Source: Paenibacillus qinlingensis (GTDB taxonomy: Bacteria; Bacillota; Bacilli; Paenibacillales; NBRC-103111). Taken from it: DNA of 64,000 nucleotides. Location of the stretch: assembly GCF_013204845.1 (NCBI RefSeq), contig NZ_JABMKY010000016.1, positions 1 through 64,000 on the forward strand, given 5' to 3'. Every line of letters begins with the position of its first letter. Within the stretch, counting starts at the first letter, position 1. Below are positions 16,745 to 24,844 of the stretch, piece by piece. Below the pieces are notes generated by a model. That model was not told the origin of the DNA. It was given only the letters and a program-made list of their open reading frames with translations, and did no database searches. Made by a program: the position numbers and the translations under genes.

Positions 16745-16790
16745 TGAAAATAAGGGTTCCCCGCCACATACATGGCAAATGGGAAACCCT
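16745..16790 (-). terminator. Terminator of the arabinofuranosidase gene
   Basis: On the minus strand AGGGTTTCCC pairs with GGGGAACCCT (one G-T pair) and is followed by TTATTTT. Confidence 0.75.
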
Positions 16791-16813
16791 CGTTTATGGT
16801 GTCTAGGATTAGC

Positions 16814-18325
16814 TTAACCTTTTTTAGTTTGAAGACGAATAACATTCCAAGATGCTTTGGCAAGGTTGCTTTTGACATGTCCATTGTCAAGAACGGATAG
16901 ACCGCCATGGTGAGGCTTAACATGATGTGGGTTAGCCTTGGTGTTCACCGCTTTCAGGTCTTCGTGTTCAAGCACGATGTGTTCGATCAAGCTAACTTCG
17001 CCGAAGCTGCGAATGTCGAGATCCAGTTCCATAGCTTCGGAGAGATGGCGATTGACAGCAAAGACCGTAATATGACCCTGCTCCTCGTCGTATACGCAAA
17101 TCGATTCCAAATAAGGGACATCTGTATAATCTTTGGAATCATATTTGGGTGAAGAATTGACGGTATGCAGGACAGTTCCTCGACCATAAATGGAAGCATG
17201 AAGGAATGGATAGTAAGTCGTTTGCAGCCACAGCGGACCACCTGTCTCTGTCGTAATCGGTGCGATAACATTAATCAATTGCGCCATGCAAGCCATTTTG
17301 ACACGATCAGCATGCTTAAGTAACGTAATAAGGAAACAGCCAACCGCTAATGCATCCTCATGCGTATACACATCTTCAAATTCTGGTGGAGCAATCTGCC
17401 AACGCTCTTCTGCGCGACTTGATCCAATGGTATGCCAGACATTCCACTCATCTAAGGAGAGCATAAGTTTTTTCTTACTGCGCTTCTTGGCTTTCACATA
17501 ATCACAAATGGATGCGACACTGCTGATGAACGTATCTAGATTAAGAGATGAGGCAAGAAAGTTTGCTGTATCGTTGTTATTATTATTGTAATAGGCATGT
17601 AGTGACAGATAGTCAACATTGTCATAGCTCAAATCCAGAACGGTAGCTTCCCAATCTGCAAAAGTACTCATACCGCTTGATGAGCTGCCACAAGCCACTA
17701 ACTCAATAGAAGGATCGACCCAACGCATTACTTTTGCGGTTTCGTTTGCGAGGCGACCATACTCAACGGCTGTCTTCGTGCCGATCTGCCAAGGCCCGTC
17801 CATTTCGTTGCCAAGGCACCAGGTTTTGAAACGGTGGGGTTCCTTATAGCCATGAGAAATACGTAGATCACTATAATACGAGCCAGAAGGATGATTACAG
17901 TACTCGATCAGATTTCTGGCGTCGTCGATGCCGCGTGTGCCGAGATTAACCGCCATCATAACTTCAGAACCAACTAATTTCGCCCAATCAGCGAATTCAT
18001 TCGTCCCAACTTCATTCGTCTCCGTTGTCCACCAAGCCAGCTCTAGCAATCGCTTACGATCTTTCTTAGGTCCAACGCCATCCTCCCAATTATAACCGGA
18101 AACGAAATTGCCTCCTGGATAGCGAATAATTGGAACTTGCAGAGCACGGATGGCTTCAATCGCGTCTTGTCGGAAACCATTCTCATCTGAGGTAGGGTGA
18201 CCAGGCTCATAAATACCGCCGTAAACAGCCCGCCCTAGGTGTTCGATAAAGGATCCATATAGACGAGGGTCAATTTGAGCTAGAATAAAATTCTTGTCGA
18301 TGAGCATTTGTGAACGTAAAGACAT
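16814..18325 (-). CDS. abfA: GH51 alpha-L-arabinofuranosidase
   Basis: It removes terminal arabinose from arabinan and arabinoxylan fragments, probably inside the cell since no signal peptide is present. The 503-residue protein shows the acid/base Glu174 in WCLGNEMDG and the nucleophile Glu293 in LSLDEWNVW. These positions nearly coincide with the well-studied Geobacillus enzyme. IIRYPGGNFVSGYNWEDG near residue 67 is the family's substrate-site loop. AAGGAG precedes the ATG. A regulator gene stands divergently 147 bases away. Confidence 0.95.
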   Translation of the reverse strand: MSLRSQMLIDKNFILAQIDPRLYGSFIEHLGRAVYGGIYEPGHPTSDENGFRQDAIEAIRALQVPIIRYPGGNFVSGYNWEDGVGPKKDRKRLLELAWWTTETNEVGTNEFADWAKLVGSEVMMAVNLGTRGIDDARNLIEYCNHPSGSYYSDLRISHGYKEPHRFKTWCLGNEMDGPWQIGTKTAVEYGRLANETAKVMRWVDPSIELVACGSSSSGMSTFADWEATVLDLSYDNVDYLSLHAYYNNNNNDTANFLASSLNLDTFISSVASICDYVKAKKRSKKKLMLSLDEWNVWHTIGSSRAEERWQIAPPEFEDVYTHEDALAVGCFLITLLKHADRVKMACMAQLINVIAPITTETGGPLWLQTTYYPFLHASIYGRGTVLHTVNSSPKYDSKDYTDVPYLESICVYDEEQGHITVFAVNRHLSEAMELDLDIRSFGEVSLIEHIVLEHEDLKAVNTKANPHHVKPHHGGLSVLDNGHVKSNLAKASWNVIRLQTKKG

Positions 18326-18472
18326 GTGTTATCGCTCCTTATATTTTGAATTAGTATATTAGTGAATCCTTGTCTTGTTGATTTCATCTATATTATGTAC
18401 GATAATAGAGTTAATCTTCAATAACAATTTCATAGGATTAGCAAAATTGCGTATTCTAAAGGGTGTGAACGA

Positions 18473-19375
18473 ATGTATCTAAAGACGGATGCTGCGTCGC
18501 TTCAGGTGTATGAAGCATTGGCGAGTGAGGTTCGCCTGAAAATTATAGATAAACTATTCATCAAGGAAATGCATATTAAGGAACTCGCTGCCGAGCTCTA
18601 TCTTAGTAATGCGATTGTCAGCAGCCATGTAAACAAACTCGAACAAGCCGGACTTGTTGGAAGTAAGATGAGGCGAGTTAATGGTGGAACCTACAAATAT
18701 TGCTTCGTGAATACGTCCTATTTGCAAATTAAGCTGTCACCAGAAAGAACCTCTTTGCACAAATCTAAGGAAGTGTCCGTCCCTATAGGCCATTACACGG
18801 ATTATGAAGCGTGGCCGACTTGTGGACTGGCGACTACGGAGAAGATCATTGGCCATTATGATAATCCCACCTATTTTATGGACCCGGAAAGAGTAGATGC
18901 AGGTATTCTTTGGTTTGCGAAGGGGTTTGTCGAGTATAAAGTGCCTAACTACTTGTTAAAGGATGATCAATTAAGGGAAATAGAAATTTCGCTGGAAATT
19001 GGATCGGAAGCGCCTCAAGTAAATGAAAATTGGCCCTCGGATATTTGTTTCACATTGAATGGGACGCGACTAGGTACCTGGACAAGCCCGGGCGATTATG
19101 GTGAGACGAGGGGGAAGTTGACCCCGGAATGGTGGCACTCGGACGTGAATCAGTATGGGCTGTTGAAGGTTCTTCGCATTACGGATCAAGGCACATATAT
19201 GGATGGTCAACGGCTTTCCGATGTCTGTATCAACGAGCTGGAAGTGGATCCGAAGTACTGGGTATTGCGAATTAGCGCAGAGGATACGAAACGTGGGCGT
19301 GGGGGGTTAACGCTGTTTGGTAAGGGATTTGGCAATTACGAGCAAGATATCTGGATGAGATGTTTTTATGAGTGA
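18473..19375 (+). CDS. ArsR-like winged-helix regulator with a large C-terminal domain
   Basis: Residues about 8-75 form an ArsR-type winged helix (VYEALASEVRLKIIDKL, then HIKELAAELYLSNAIVSSHVNKLEQAGLV). The following 220 residues, with GHYTDYEAWPTCGLAT and a Trp-rich WTSPGDYGETRGKLTPEWW, look like an all-beta domain that could sense a small ligand. Such architecture matches a family of predicted Bacillales regulators. It is transcribed divergently from the arabinofuranosidase gene, so control of that gene is inferred. No metal-binding Cys/His motif typical of ArsR sensors is seen. Confidence 0.75.
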   Translation: MYLKTDAASLQVYEALASEVRLKIIDKLFIKEMHIKELAAELYLSNAIVSSHVNKLEQAGLVGSKMRRVNGGTYKYCFVNTSYLQIKLSPERTSLHKSKEVSVPIGHYTDYEAWPTCGLATTEKIIGHYDNPTYFMDPERVDAGILWFAKGFVEYKVPNYLLKDDQLREIEISLEIGSEAPQVNENWPSDICFTLNGTRLGTWTSPGDYGETRGKLTPEWWHSDVNQYGLLKVLRITDQGTYMDGQRLSDVCINELEVDPKYWVLRISAEDTKRGRGGLTLFGKGFGNYEQDIWMRCFYE

Positions 19376-19383
19376 ACTCATGG

Positions 19384-19416
19384 ACACGCGCCCGATTTGG
19401 GGTACGTGTTTTTTTA
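19384..19416 (+). terminator. Terminator after the ArsR-like regulator
   Basis: ACACGCGCCC pairs with GGGGTACGTGT (central mismatch), followed by seven Ts. Confidence 0.75.
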
Positions 19417-19516
19417 TTAGAAAGATCGTATAGAATTTGGTAAAAATAGGTACTGTTCTATGACATTCGGAGATAAAATAAGATGGTGTATATGGACTTA
19501 CCTGAGGAGGGATTGC

Positions 19517-20272
19517 GTGGATTGGTCGCGTAAAGAGTTGAAAGCTAGAGCGAAACAAGTTTTGCGTACATCGTATTGGAAGGCATTTCTAGTGAGCTTG
19601 CTGCTTGCCGTTGTTGGAGGCGGAGTTCCGAGTTGCAATTGGAATTCGGATCGTGGTGCCTCCATTAACCTGACAGGTATGAATGCAGATTTTGGGGGTA
19701 TTTCGGATGGTGTCGGTGCACTTATTCTGATCATCATTATTATTGTTGCGATCGTAGTAGGATTGGCCGTCGCTGCCTTCAACATCTTTGTGATTGCCCC
19801 CTTCAAAGTAAACACACAGCAATATTTCAAACAAGCCTCTCAAGGTGATGTTAATATGAACTATCTTCTTTACACATTTGGCAAAGGGAAGTATTTAGGA
19901 ACGGTTGCCGCTATGTTTTGGAGTGCTTTGCTTAATTTCCTATGGTATTTATTGCTCATCATCCCTGGTATTGTGAAGAGTTATGCCTACAGTATGGTTC
20001 CGTATATCCTCGGTGACAATCCAACGATTGGTCGCAAAAGAGCCGTTCAACTCAGCAATCAGATGACGCGAGGACACAAGTGGCAGATGTTTGTTCTAGA
20101 TCTTTCGTTTATTGGGTGGTTCATTCTCGGTGTCTTAGCACTTGGCGTAGGTGTGTTGTTCGTATTGCCGTATTATAATTCTACGAAAGCTGAGTTATAT
20201 GTAGTATTGCGTCAGCAAGCATTATATGATGGACTGAGTAACCCTGAAGAATTAAATTTACCCATTTCATAA
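19517..20272 (+). CDS. DUF975-family integral membrane protein
   Basis: The protein has about 251 residues and starts VDWSRKELKARAKQVLRTSYWKAFL, the standard opening of DUF975 proteins. At least four hydrophobic segments follow, along with the conserved RKRAVQLSNQMTRGHKWQMFVLDLSFIGW stretch. GAGGAGG stands 6 bases before GTG 19517, while an earlier ATG at 19460 has no such site. The family's function is unknown. The next gene starts 13 bases downstream, so the three genes to 22144 may be one transcript. Confidence 0.8.
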   Translation: MDWSRKELKARAKQVLRTSYWKAFLVSLLLAVVGGGVPSCNWNSDRGASINLTGMNADFGGISDGVGALILIIIIIVAIVVGLAVAAFNIFVIAPFKVNTQQYFKQASQGDVNMNYLLYTFGKGKYLGTVAAMFWSALLNFLWYLLLIIPGIVKSYAYSMVPYILGDNPTIGRKRAVQLSNQMTRGHKWQMFVLDLSFIGWFILGVLALGVGVLFVLPYYNSTKAELYVVLRQQALYDGLSNPEELNLPIS

Positions 20273-20285
20273 GGAGCTGATTGTT

Positions 20286-21305
20286 GTGTCTGTCCAAGTA
20301 GCGATGAGTAAGGCGCAAGCAACCACGACGACGTCCAAGCATTCGATCACGATGATCATGGGCATGTGGCTTATTATTGGCCTGTTTATTGATGGCTTCG
20401 CCCATAACCATGGAGCAGTAGAAACCTTTTTTACACCGTGGCACGCGATTCTTTACTCGGGCTATTTGGCCTGTGCTGTGTGGATTTTTCTAATGATTCG
20501 CTCGAATAAAATCAGCGCTCAATCCTCCTCATGGTTCGCAGCCATTCCAGTAGGCTATAAACTTGGTGTTGCTGGCGTCTTTCTCTTCTTTGTAGGTGGG
20601 CTTGGTGATATGTACTGGCATACGGTGTTTGGTATTGAAAAAAATATCGAAGCCCTGCTTAGCCCTACACATCTTTTGCTGCTGTCGGGTGCTTTAATGA
20701 TTCTGACAAGTCCCTATCGTGCAATCAGCGCTGTTGAAAAGGAGGCTGCGCCGACGTTTCGCCAATTGTTACCGGCGTTAACTTCGATAGGGTTAACTTT
20801 TACAGTGTTTGCTTTCTTCCTCATGTACGCATGGTCATTCCGGCAGAATCTATGGATGGCCCGAGGTGAGGATGCGATTGGAAGAGCCGTGGTGGATTTC
20901 CTCATTACGACGATGATTCTTGTGATTCCATTGATGTTTGTCCTGCGGAGATGGAAGCTTCCGTTCGGTACCGTTACTTTCTTCTTTCTATTCGAGTCGA
21001 TATTCCTAGCGGTGCTGGACGGATTTAGAGACTATAGCTCAATTACCATCCTGCTAATCAGCGGTGTGATCGGTGATGTGCTATTTCGAGAGATCAAAGA
21101 GCGCGACGTAACAGACTGGCGATATAAGGCTGTATTTTTTGCTTTGCCTGTCTTGGTCTGGGGACTATATTTCGCACATTTGAAACTATTTGAAACGTTG
21201 AACTGGTCTCCAGAACTGTGGGGTGGATCAATCTTCCTGTGTGCATTGACTTCACTTGGTTTAAGTATTCTTGCAGCGCCGGTTTCATCCGACAAAAGCG
21301 AATGA
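20286..21305 (+). CDS. Polytopic membrane protein with conserved His residues, function unknown
   Basis: This 339-residue protein has about eight hydrophobic segments. His and acidic residues cluster at the membrane edge in IDGFAHNHGAVETFFTPWHA (near residue 40) and GDMYWHTVFGIEKN with SPTHLLL (near residues 107-130). That pattern suggests metal or haem contact, but I do not recognise a named family. The start is GTG with AAGGAG 9 bases upstream. Its stop (TGA) overlaps the ATG of the next gene, a His/Met-rich lipoprotein, so the two products are probably made together and may form a metal-related unit. Confidence 0.55.
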   Translation: MSVQVAMSKAQATTTTSKHSITMIMGMWLIIGLFIDGFAHNHGAVETFFTPWHAILYSGYLACAVWIFLMIRSNKISAQSSSWFAAIPVGYKLGVAGVFLFFVGGLGDMYWHTVFGIEKNIEALLSPTHLLLLSGALMILTSPYRAISAVEKEAAPTFRQLLPALTSIGLTFTVFAFFLMYAWSFRQNLWMARGEDAIGRAVVDFLITTMILVIPLMFVLRRWKLPFGTVTFFFLFESIFLAVLDGFRDYSSITILLISGVIGDVLFREIKERDVTDWRYKAVFFALPVLVWGLYFAHLKLFETLNWSPELWGGSIFLCALTSLGLSILAAPVSSDKSE

Positions 21306-22144
21306 GAGTAAAGCTATTGCCCTTTACGTGCTTAGTTGTACTCCTATCCGCTTGTGGTTCGTCAGCCACCACGACGATTGATATGTCCGATATGTCCAGC
21401 ATGTCGGGTATGACGATGTCATCGTCATCCGTTACACATCAACATACGAGCGATGCGATTGCTCATTTTTCGGTGGATTCACCGAATTATTTACCAAAAG
21501 AGTTATCCGATATCACGATTCTAGTTCAAAATAAATGGAATCGCCCCATCGAGAAGTTCGATGTTATGCACGAGAAACTTATGCACCTTATTGTGGTTAG
21601 CAAGGATTTGTCCTACTTTGAACACTTGCATCCAACCTACGCAGGAGCTGGGCGATTCGATGTCCAAACATCGTTCCCGGCAGGAGGCTACTATCAGCTC
21701 ATTGCGGATTTTACGCCAACGGGCTTAGGGGAAAGTGTGCAGTCCCATTGGTTGACCATTAACGGGAAGGCACCGAAAGCTGTTAAGTTGCTCCCGGATA
21801 AAAACTTAACGAAACAGGTCGGTGACAAGGAAGTCACCCTAGCCTTCGATCATCTCATGGCAGGTATGGAGCTGGACATGGTGTTCACTTTCAAGCAAGG
21901 AGCTGCCAAAACACCTGTAACGAATCTGCAGCCATATCTTGGAAGTGTTGGACATGTAGTTGCCATTAGCGAGGATGGGAACGATTATGTCCATGTGCAT
22001 CCGACTGATCCTACAGCGACTTCGGGGCCAACTGCAGCGTTCAAAATTGTATTTCCTACTAAAGGGATCTACAAAATTTGGGGCCAGTTTCAGCAAAATA
22101 ACGAAGTGTTCATCGTTCCTTACGTGATACAAGTAAATTTGTAA
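21302..22144 (+). CDS. Met/His-rich lipoprotein, possible copper-binding protein
   Basis: This 280-residue lipoprotein has the lipobox LLSAC, with the modified Cys at residue 18. Directly after it comes a Met-rich run, DMSDMSSMSGMTM, then THQHTSDAIAHF, of the type that binds copper. The body contains paired beta-domains with EKLMHLIVVSKDLSYFEHLHP and a second copy DYVHVHPTDP. This resembles secreted FixH/YtkA-like copper-related proteins. ATG 21302 overlaps the upstream stop as ATGA. An in-frame start further up at 21218 lies inside the previous gene and is rejected. Copper binding is inferred, not shown. Confidence 0.65.
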   Translation: MRVKLLPFTCLVVLLSACGSSATTTIDMSDMSSMSGMTMSSSSVTHQHTSDAIAHFSVDSPNYLPKELSDITILVQNKWNRPIEKFDVMHEKLMHLIVVSKDLSYFEHLHPTYAGAGRFDVQTSFPAGGYYQLIADFTPTGLGESVQSHWLTINGKAPKAVKLLPDKNLTKQVGDKEVTLAFDHLMAGMELDMVFTFKQGAAKTPVTNLQPYLGSVGHVVAISEDGNDYVHVHPTDPTATSGPTAAFKIVFPTKGIYKIWGQFQQNNEVFIVPYVIQVNL

Positions 22145-22227
22145 TATAAAAGAAATATAGTAGTCATCTGCCATACATGTTAGTCGGTTATAATAAAAGA
22201 CGACCCCCTTTTAAAATATAAACCTTT

Positions 22228-22260
22228 AGACCCGCGGCCCGTTGCTGTGGGTCTCTTTTT
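22228..22260 (+). terminator. Terminator of the membrane/lipoprotein operon
   Basis: AGACCC pairs with GGGTCT around a GC-rich loop, followed by CTTTTT. Confidence 0.75.
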
Positions 22261-22309
22261 GTCCATCTGTGGTACAATAAGAGACATACATCGAATAGGA
22301 GTGAGAAGA

Positions 22310-22588
22310 ATGACTGCAAGTGTGAATGAGCAGGAGCTTTTACAATTCATTATGGGCAAGACGAAGGCAGAGCCGAAGCAGATTGAGTTAGTTTTGAAGC
22401 ATGAGAAAGCCTACATAGCCAAAGCGGAACAAGGCTCGAAAGGTGCTGTGGATATCGACAGCGATGATTTAATCGATCATATTCTAGGCCGTCCAGACGT
22501 CAAGCTAAGCGAGCTTGCGGTGGATACGATTCTGGAAGCCGAGATGGAGTACTTGATGAAAAATGGGATGGCCGGCTACATCGACTAA
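22310..22588 (+). CDS. Small acidic protein of unknown function
   Basis: This is a 92-residue, mostly helical protein with ELLQFIMGKTKAEPKQIELVLKHE and two acidic helices near the end. ATAGGAGTGAGAAG precedes ATG 22310. The longer frame from 22247 runs through the upstream terminator and is rejected. No known family is recognised. It stands alone between two terminators, so it is a single-gene unit. Confidence 0.6.
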   Translation: MTASVNEQELLQFIMGKTKAEPKQIELVLKHEKAYIAKAEQGSKGAVDIDSDDLIDHILGRPDVKLSELAVDTILEAEMEYLMKNGMAGYID

Positions 22589-22599
22589 AATATGTTCTA

Positions 22600-22638
22600 A
22601 AGACCCTCACATGGAGAATATCTGTGTGGGGGTCTTTT
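22600..22638 (+). terminator. Terminator after the small acidic protein
   Basis: AAGACCCTCACA pairs with TGTGTGGGGGTCTT, followed by a T-run. Confidence 0.85.
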
Positions 22639-22683
22639 TGTGCGGGGGAGTAGGTTACTAAGCTGTCTTATAGCTGTCTATTG

Positions 22684-22815
22684 TGCGAAATAACTGGAAA
22701 ATATCCATCTAAATTCCGCCGAAATCATTGTTTTAAAGGGATAAATGGATTTTATGGAGTTAATTTTACTGTTTTCTACTCGAGATCAGGAAAGTGAGGA
22801 AAATAGATGTAGTTT
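22684..22815. repeat. Copy C of the dispersed intergenic palindromic repeat
   Basis: ATAACTGGAAAATATCCATCTA begins at about 22686. ATGGATTTTATGGAGTTAAT follows at about 22745, and GATGTAGTTTATCC at about 22805. The words match copies B, D and E but the arms are more diverged. It occupies the gap before the GH2 promoter. Between 22816 and 22930 nothing else is seen. Confidence 0.5.
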
Positions 22816-22930
22816 ATCCAGGGGGAGGAAAGTAATAAGTGAGCAGTGAGTAGTGTTAAGTCAGGAGTTTAAAATTAGAAGCACGAATAGAATCATTAGT
22901 GTAACTTCAAAGTTAATTGAATAACGCGTA

Positions 22931-22959
22931 TTGACATTGATTTCGTACGGATGCATAAT
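22931..22959 (+). promoter_or_regulatory. Sigma-A promoter of the GH2 gene
   Basis: TTGACA (22931-22936) and CATAAT (22954-22959) are separated by 17 bases, near-consensus for vegetative sigma A. The start of the GH2 gene is 66 bases downstream of the -10 box. Confidence 0.75.
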
Positions 22960-23025
22960 GAAAAAAGGAATTATTACGTTATTTAATTAACTTATAAATT
23001 ATCTAATTGGAGGTTTTCCTTTACA

Positions 23026-24789
23026 ATGAGCAACCAACCGAGAGCTGAATATCCTAGACCGCAATTTGTACGAGATAGCTGGATCAATTTAAACGGCGAG
23101 TGGCAATTCGAGTTTGATGATGAATCCGTAGGGACGAAACAAAAATGGCATAATGGTGAAAGAGCGTTCTCCCAGACGATTCAAGTACCGTTTGCTTTTC
23201 AAAGTCAATTGAGCGGCATTGGCAGTAATGAATTCCACGATATCGTGTGGTATCGCCGCGAACTTGAGATTCCGCAGCCGTTTGCCGGTAAACGAATTCT
23301 ACTTCACTTTGGTGCTGTGGATTACCTTGCATCGGTTTGGGTGAACGGCATTCTTGTAGCGACGCACGAGGGTGGTCATACGCCATTCCATGCGGATATT
23401 ACGGAAGCGCTTCAAGCGGGGACGAATTTGCTTGTTGTGAAGGCTGTGGATTTTAGCAAAGACGTAACACTTCCTAGAGGAAAGCAGTATTGGAAAGCGG
23501 ATTCTGCGAGTATTTTTTATACAAGAACAACGGGGATATGGCAAACGGTTTGGTTAGAGGCTGTTTCAGCTAACGCCTACTTAGATAAGGTGAAAATGAC
23601 GCCGGATATTGATGCAAAGCAAATCGAAATCAAATACGAAATCGAAGGAATTGACGCACAATCGACGTCCAAGTACCAACTGAAGGTTGATATTTCTTTT
23701 AAAGGTGAGCTAGTTTCCGAAGATGTGTATGGGATTAAGAGCGGGACAGGTGCACGGAAGATTCGTTTGAATGATTTTAATGATCATGGGCTTGGCGGAT
23801 GGTGGACACCAGAGAAACCGAACTTATACGATGTTACGTTCACGCTGCTAGTTGATAATGAGGTTGAGGATGTTGTAGGAAGTTACTTCGGTATGCGCAA
23901 GGTTTCGATCGAGGATGGCAAGTTGTGTCTGAATAATCGTCCTTATTTTCTGAAAATGGTACTGGATCAAGGCTACTTCCCTGATGGGAATTTGACGCCT
24001 CCGAGCGACGAAGCAATTAAACAAGATGTTGAGCTTACGAAGGCGATGGGCTTCAATGGGGCCAGGAAGCATCAAAAACTGGAGGATCCAAGATTCCTGT
24101 ACTGGTGCGATGTGCTGGGGCTCGTAGTGTGGAGTGAAGCCGCGAATGCCTACGAATACACGGATAAGTATGTAGGGCAATTTACCAAAGAATGGATCGC
24201 CTCGATGGAGCGGGATTATAATCATCCGTCGATTATCGCTTGGGTACCGCTCAATGAAAGCTGGGGAGTCCCGAACATCCAAATCGATAAATTGCAGCAG
24301 CAGCATGCTTTGACGATGTATCATTTGAGCAAATCGCTGGATCCAATGCGCCCAGTTATCTCGAATGATGGATGGGAGCTTGTGACGACCGATTTATTCG
24401 CTATTCATGACTACGAGTGGCGGGAAGAAGTCCTGAGTGAGCGTTATAGCTCCAAGGAGAAGGCCGTCCATGCAATGCCGGCGAATCGACGTTTATTTGT
24501 CGAAGGTTTCCCTTATCAAGATCAGCCGATCCTCGTCACCGAATTTGGTGGAATTGCCTACAAGAAGAGTGAATGGGAAGGTTGGGGCTATTCCGGTGCA
24601 GATAACGACGAAGACTATGAGCAAAAGCTGCGTGCCGTTATTCGTCCACTCCTGAACTCAGGCGTAGTGCAAGGCTACTGCTATACGCAATTGACGGATG
24701 TTGAGCAAGAGATCAACGGGTTGCTGACGTATGATCGGAAGCCGAAAATTCCCGTGGAAATCATCAAAGCGATTAATGATCGTAACTAA
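23026..24789 (+). CDS. Glycoside hydrolase family 2 (beta-galactosidase/glucuronidase-like)
   Basis: This 587-residue enzyme has the three GH2 parts: a jelly-roll with WINLNGEWQFEFD and WVNGILVATHEGGHTPF, an immunoglobulin-like middle (about residues 185-290), and a TIM barrel. The acid/base Glu411 is in AWVPLNESWG and the nucleophile Glu506 in ILVTEFGG. No signal peptide is present, so it acts on imported sugars. It is shorter than LacZ. GGAGG lies before the ATG. Its TAA stop is part of the long hairpin at 24787-24839. The exact glycosidic specificity cannot be told. Confidence 0.88.
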   Translation: MSNQPRAEYPRPQFVRDSWINLNGEWQFEFDDESVGTKQKWHNGERAFSQTIQVPFAFQSQLSGIGSNEFHDIVWYRRELEIPQPFAGKRILLHFGAVDYLASVWVNGILVATHEGGHTPFHADITEALQAGTNLLVVKAVDFSKDVTLPRGKQYWKADSASIFYTRTTGIWQTVWLEAVSANAYLDKVKMTPDIDAKQIEIKYEIEGIDAQSTSKYQLKVDISFKGELVSEDVYGIKSGTGARKIRLNDFNDHGLGGWWTPEKPNLYDVTFTLLVDNEVEDVVGSYFGMRKVSIEDGKLCLNNRPYFLKMVLDQGYFPDGNLTPPSDEAIKQDVELTKAMGFNGARKHQKLEDPRFLYWCDVLGLVVWSEAANAYEYTDKYVGQFTKEWIASMERDYNHPSIIAWVPLNESWGVPNIQIDKLQQQHALTMYHLSKSLDPMRPVISNDGWELVTTDLFAIHDYEWREEVLSERYSSKEKAVHAMPANRRLFVEGFPYQDQPILVTEFGGIAYKKSEWEGWGYSGADNDEDYEQKLRAVIRPLLNSGVVQGYCYTQLTDVEQEINGLLTYDRKPKIPVEIIKAINDRN

Positions 24790-24839
24790 CATACAAATAA
24801 AGCCGAGGCTATTGCAGCCTCGGCTTTATTTGTATGTTA
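24787..24839. terminator. Perfect 24-bp hairpin shared by convergent genes
   Basis: Bases 24787-24810 and 24816-24839 are exact inverted copies around a 5-base loop. The GC-rich core (GCCGAGGCT/AGCCTCGGC) is flanked by TTTATTTGTAT on each strand, so it can end transcription in both directions. The left arm includes the GH2 stop codon, and the DUF11 gene ends 6 bases beyond the right arm. Confidence 0.9.
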
Positions 24840-24844
24840 CATAG

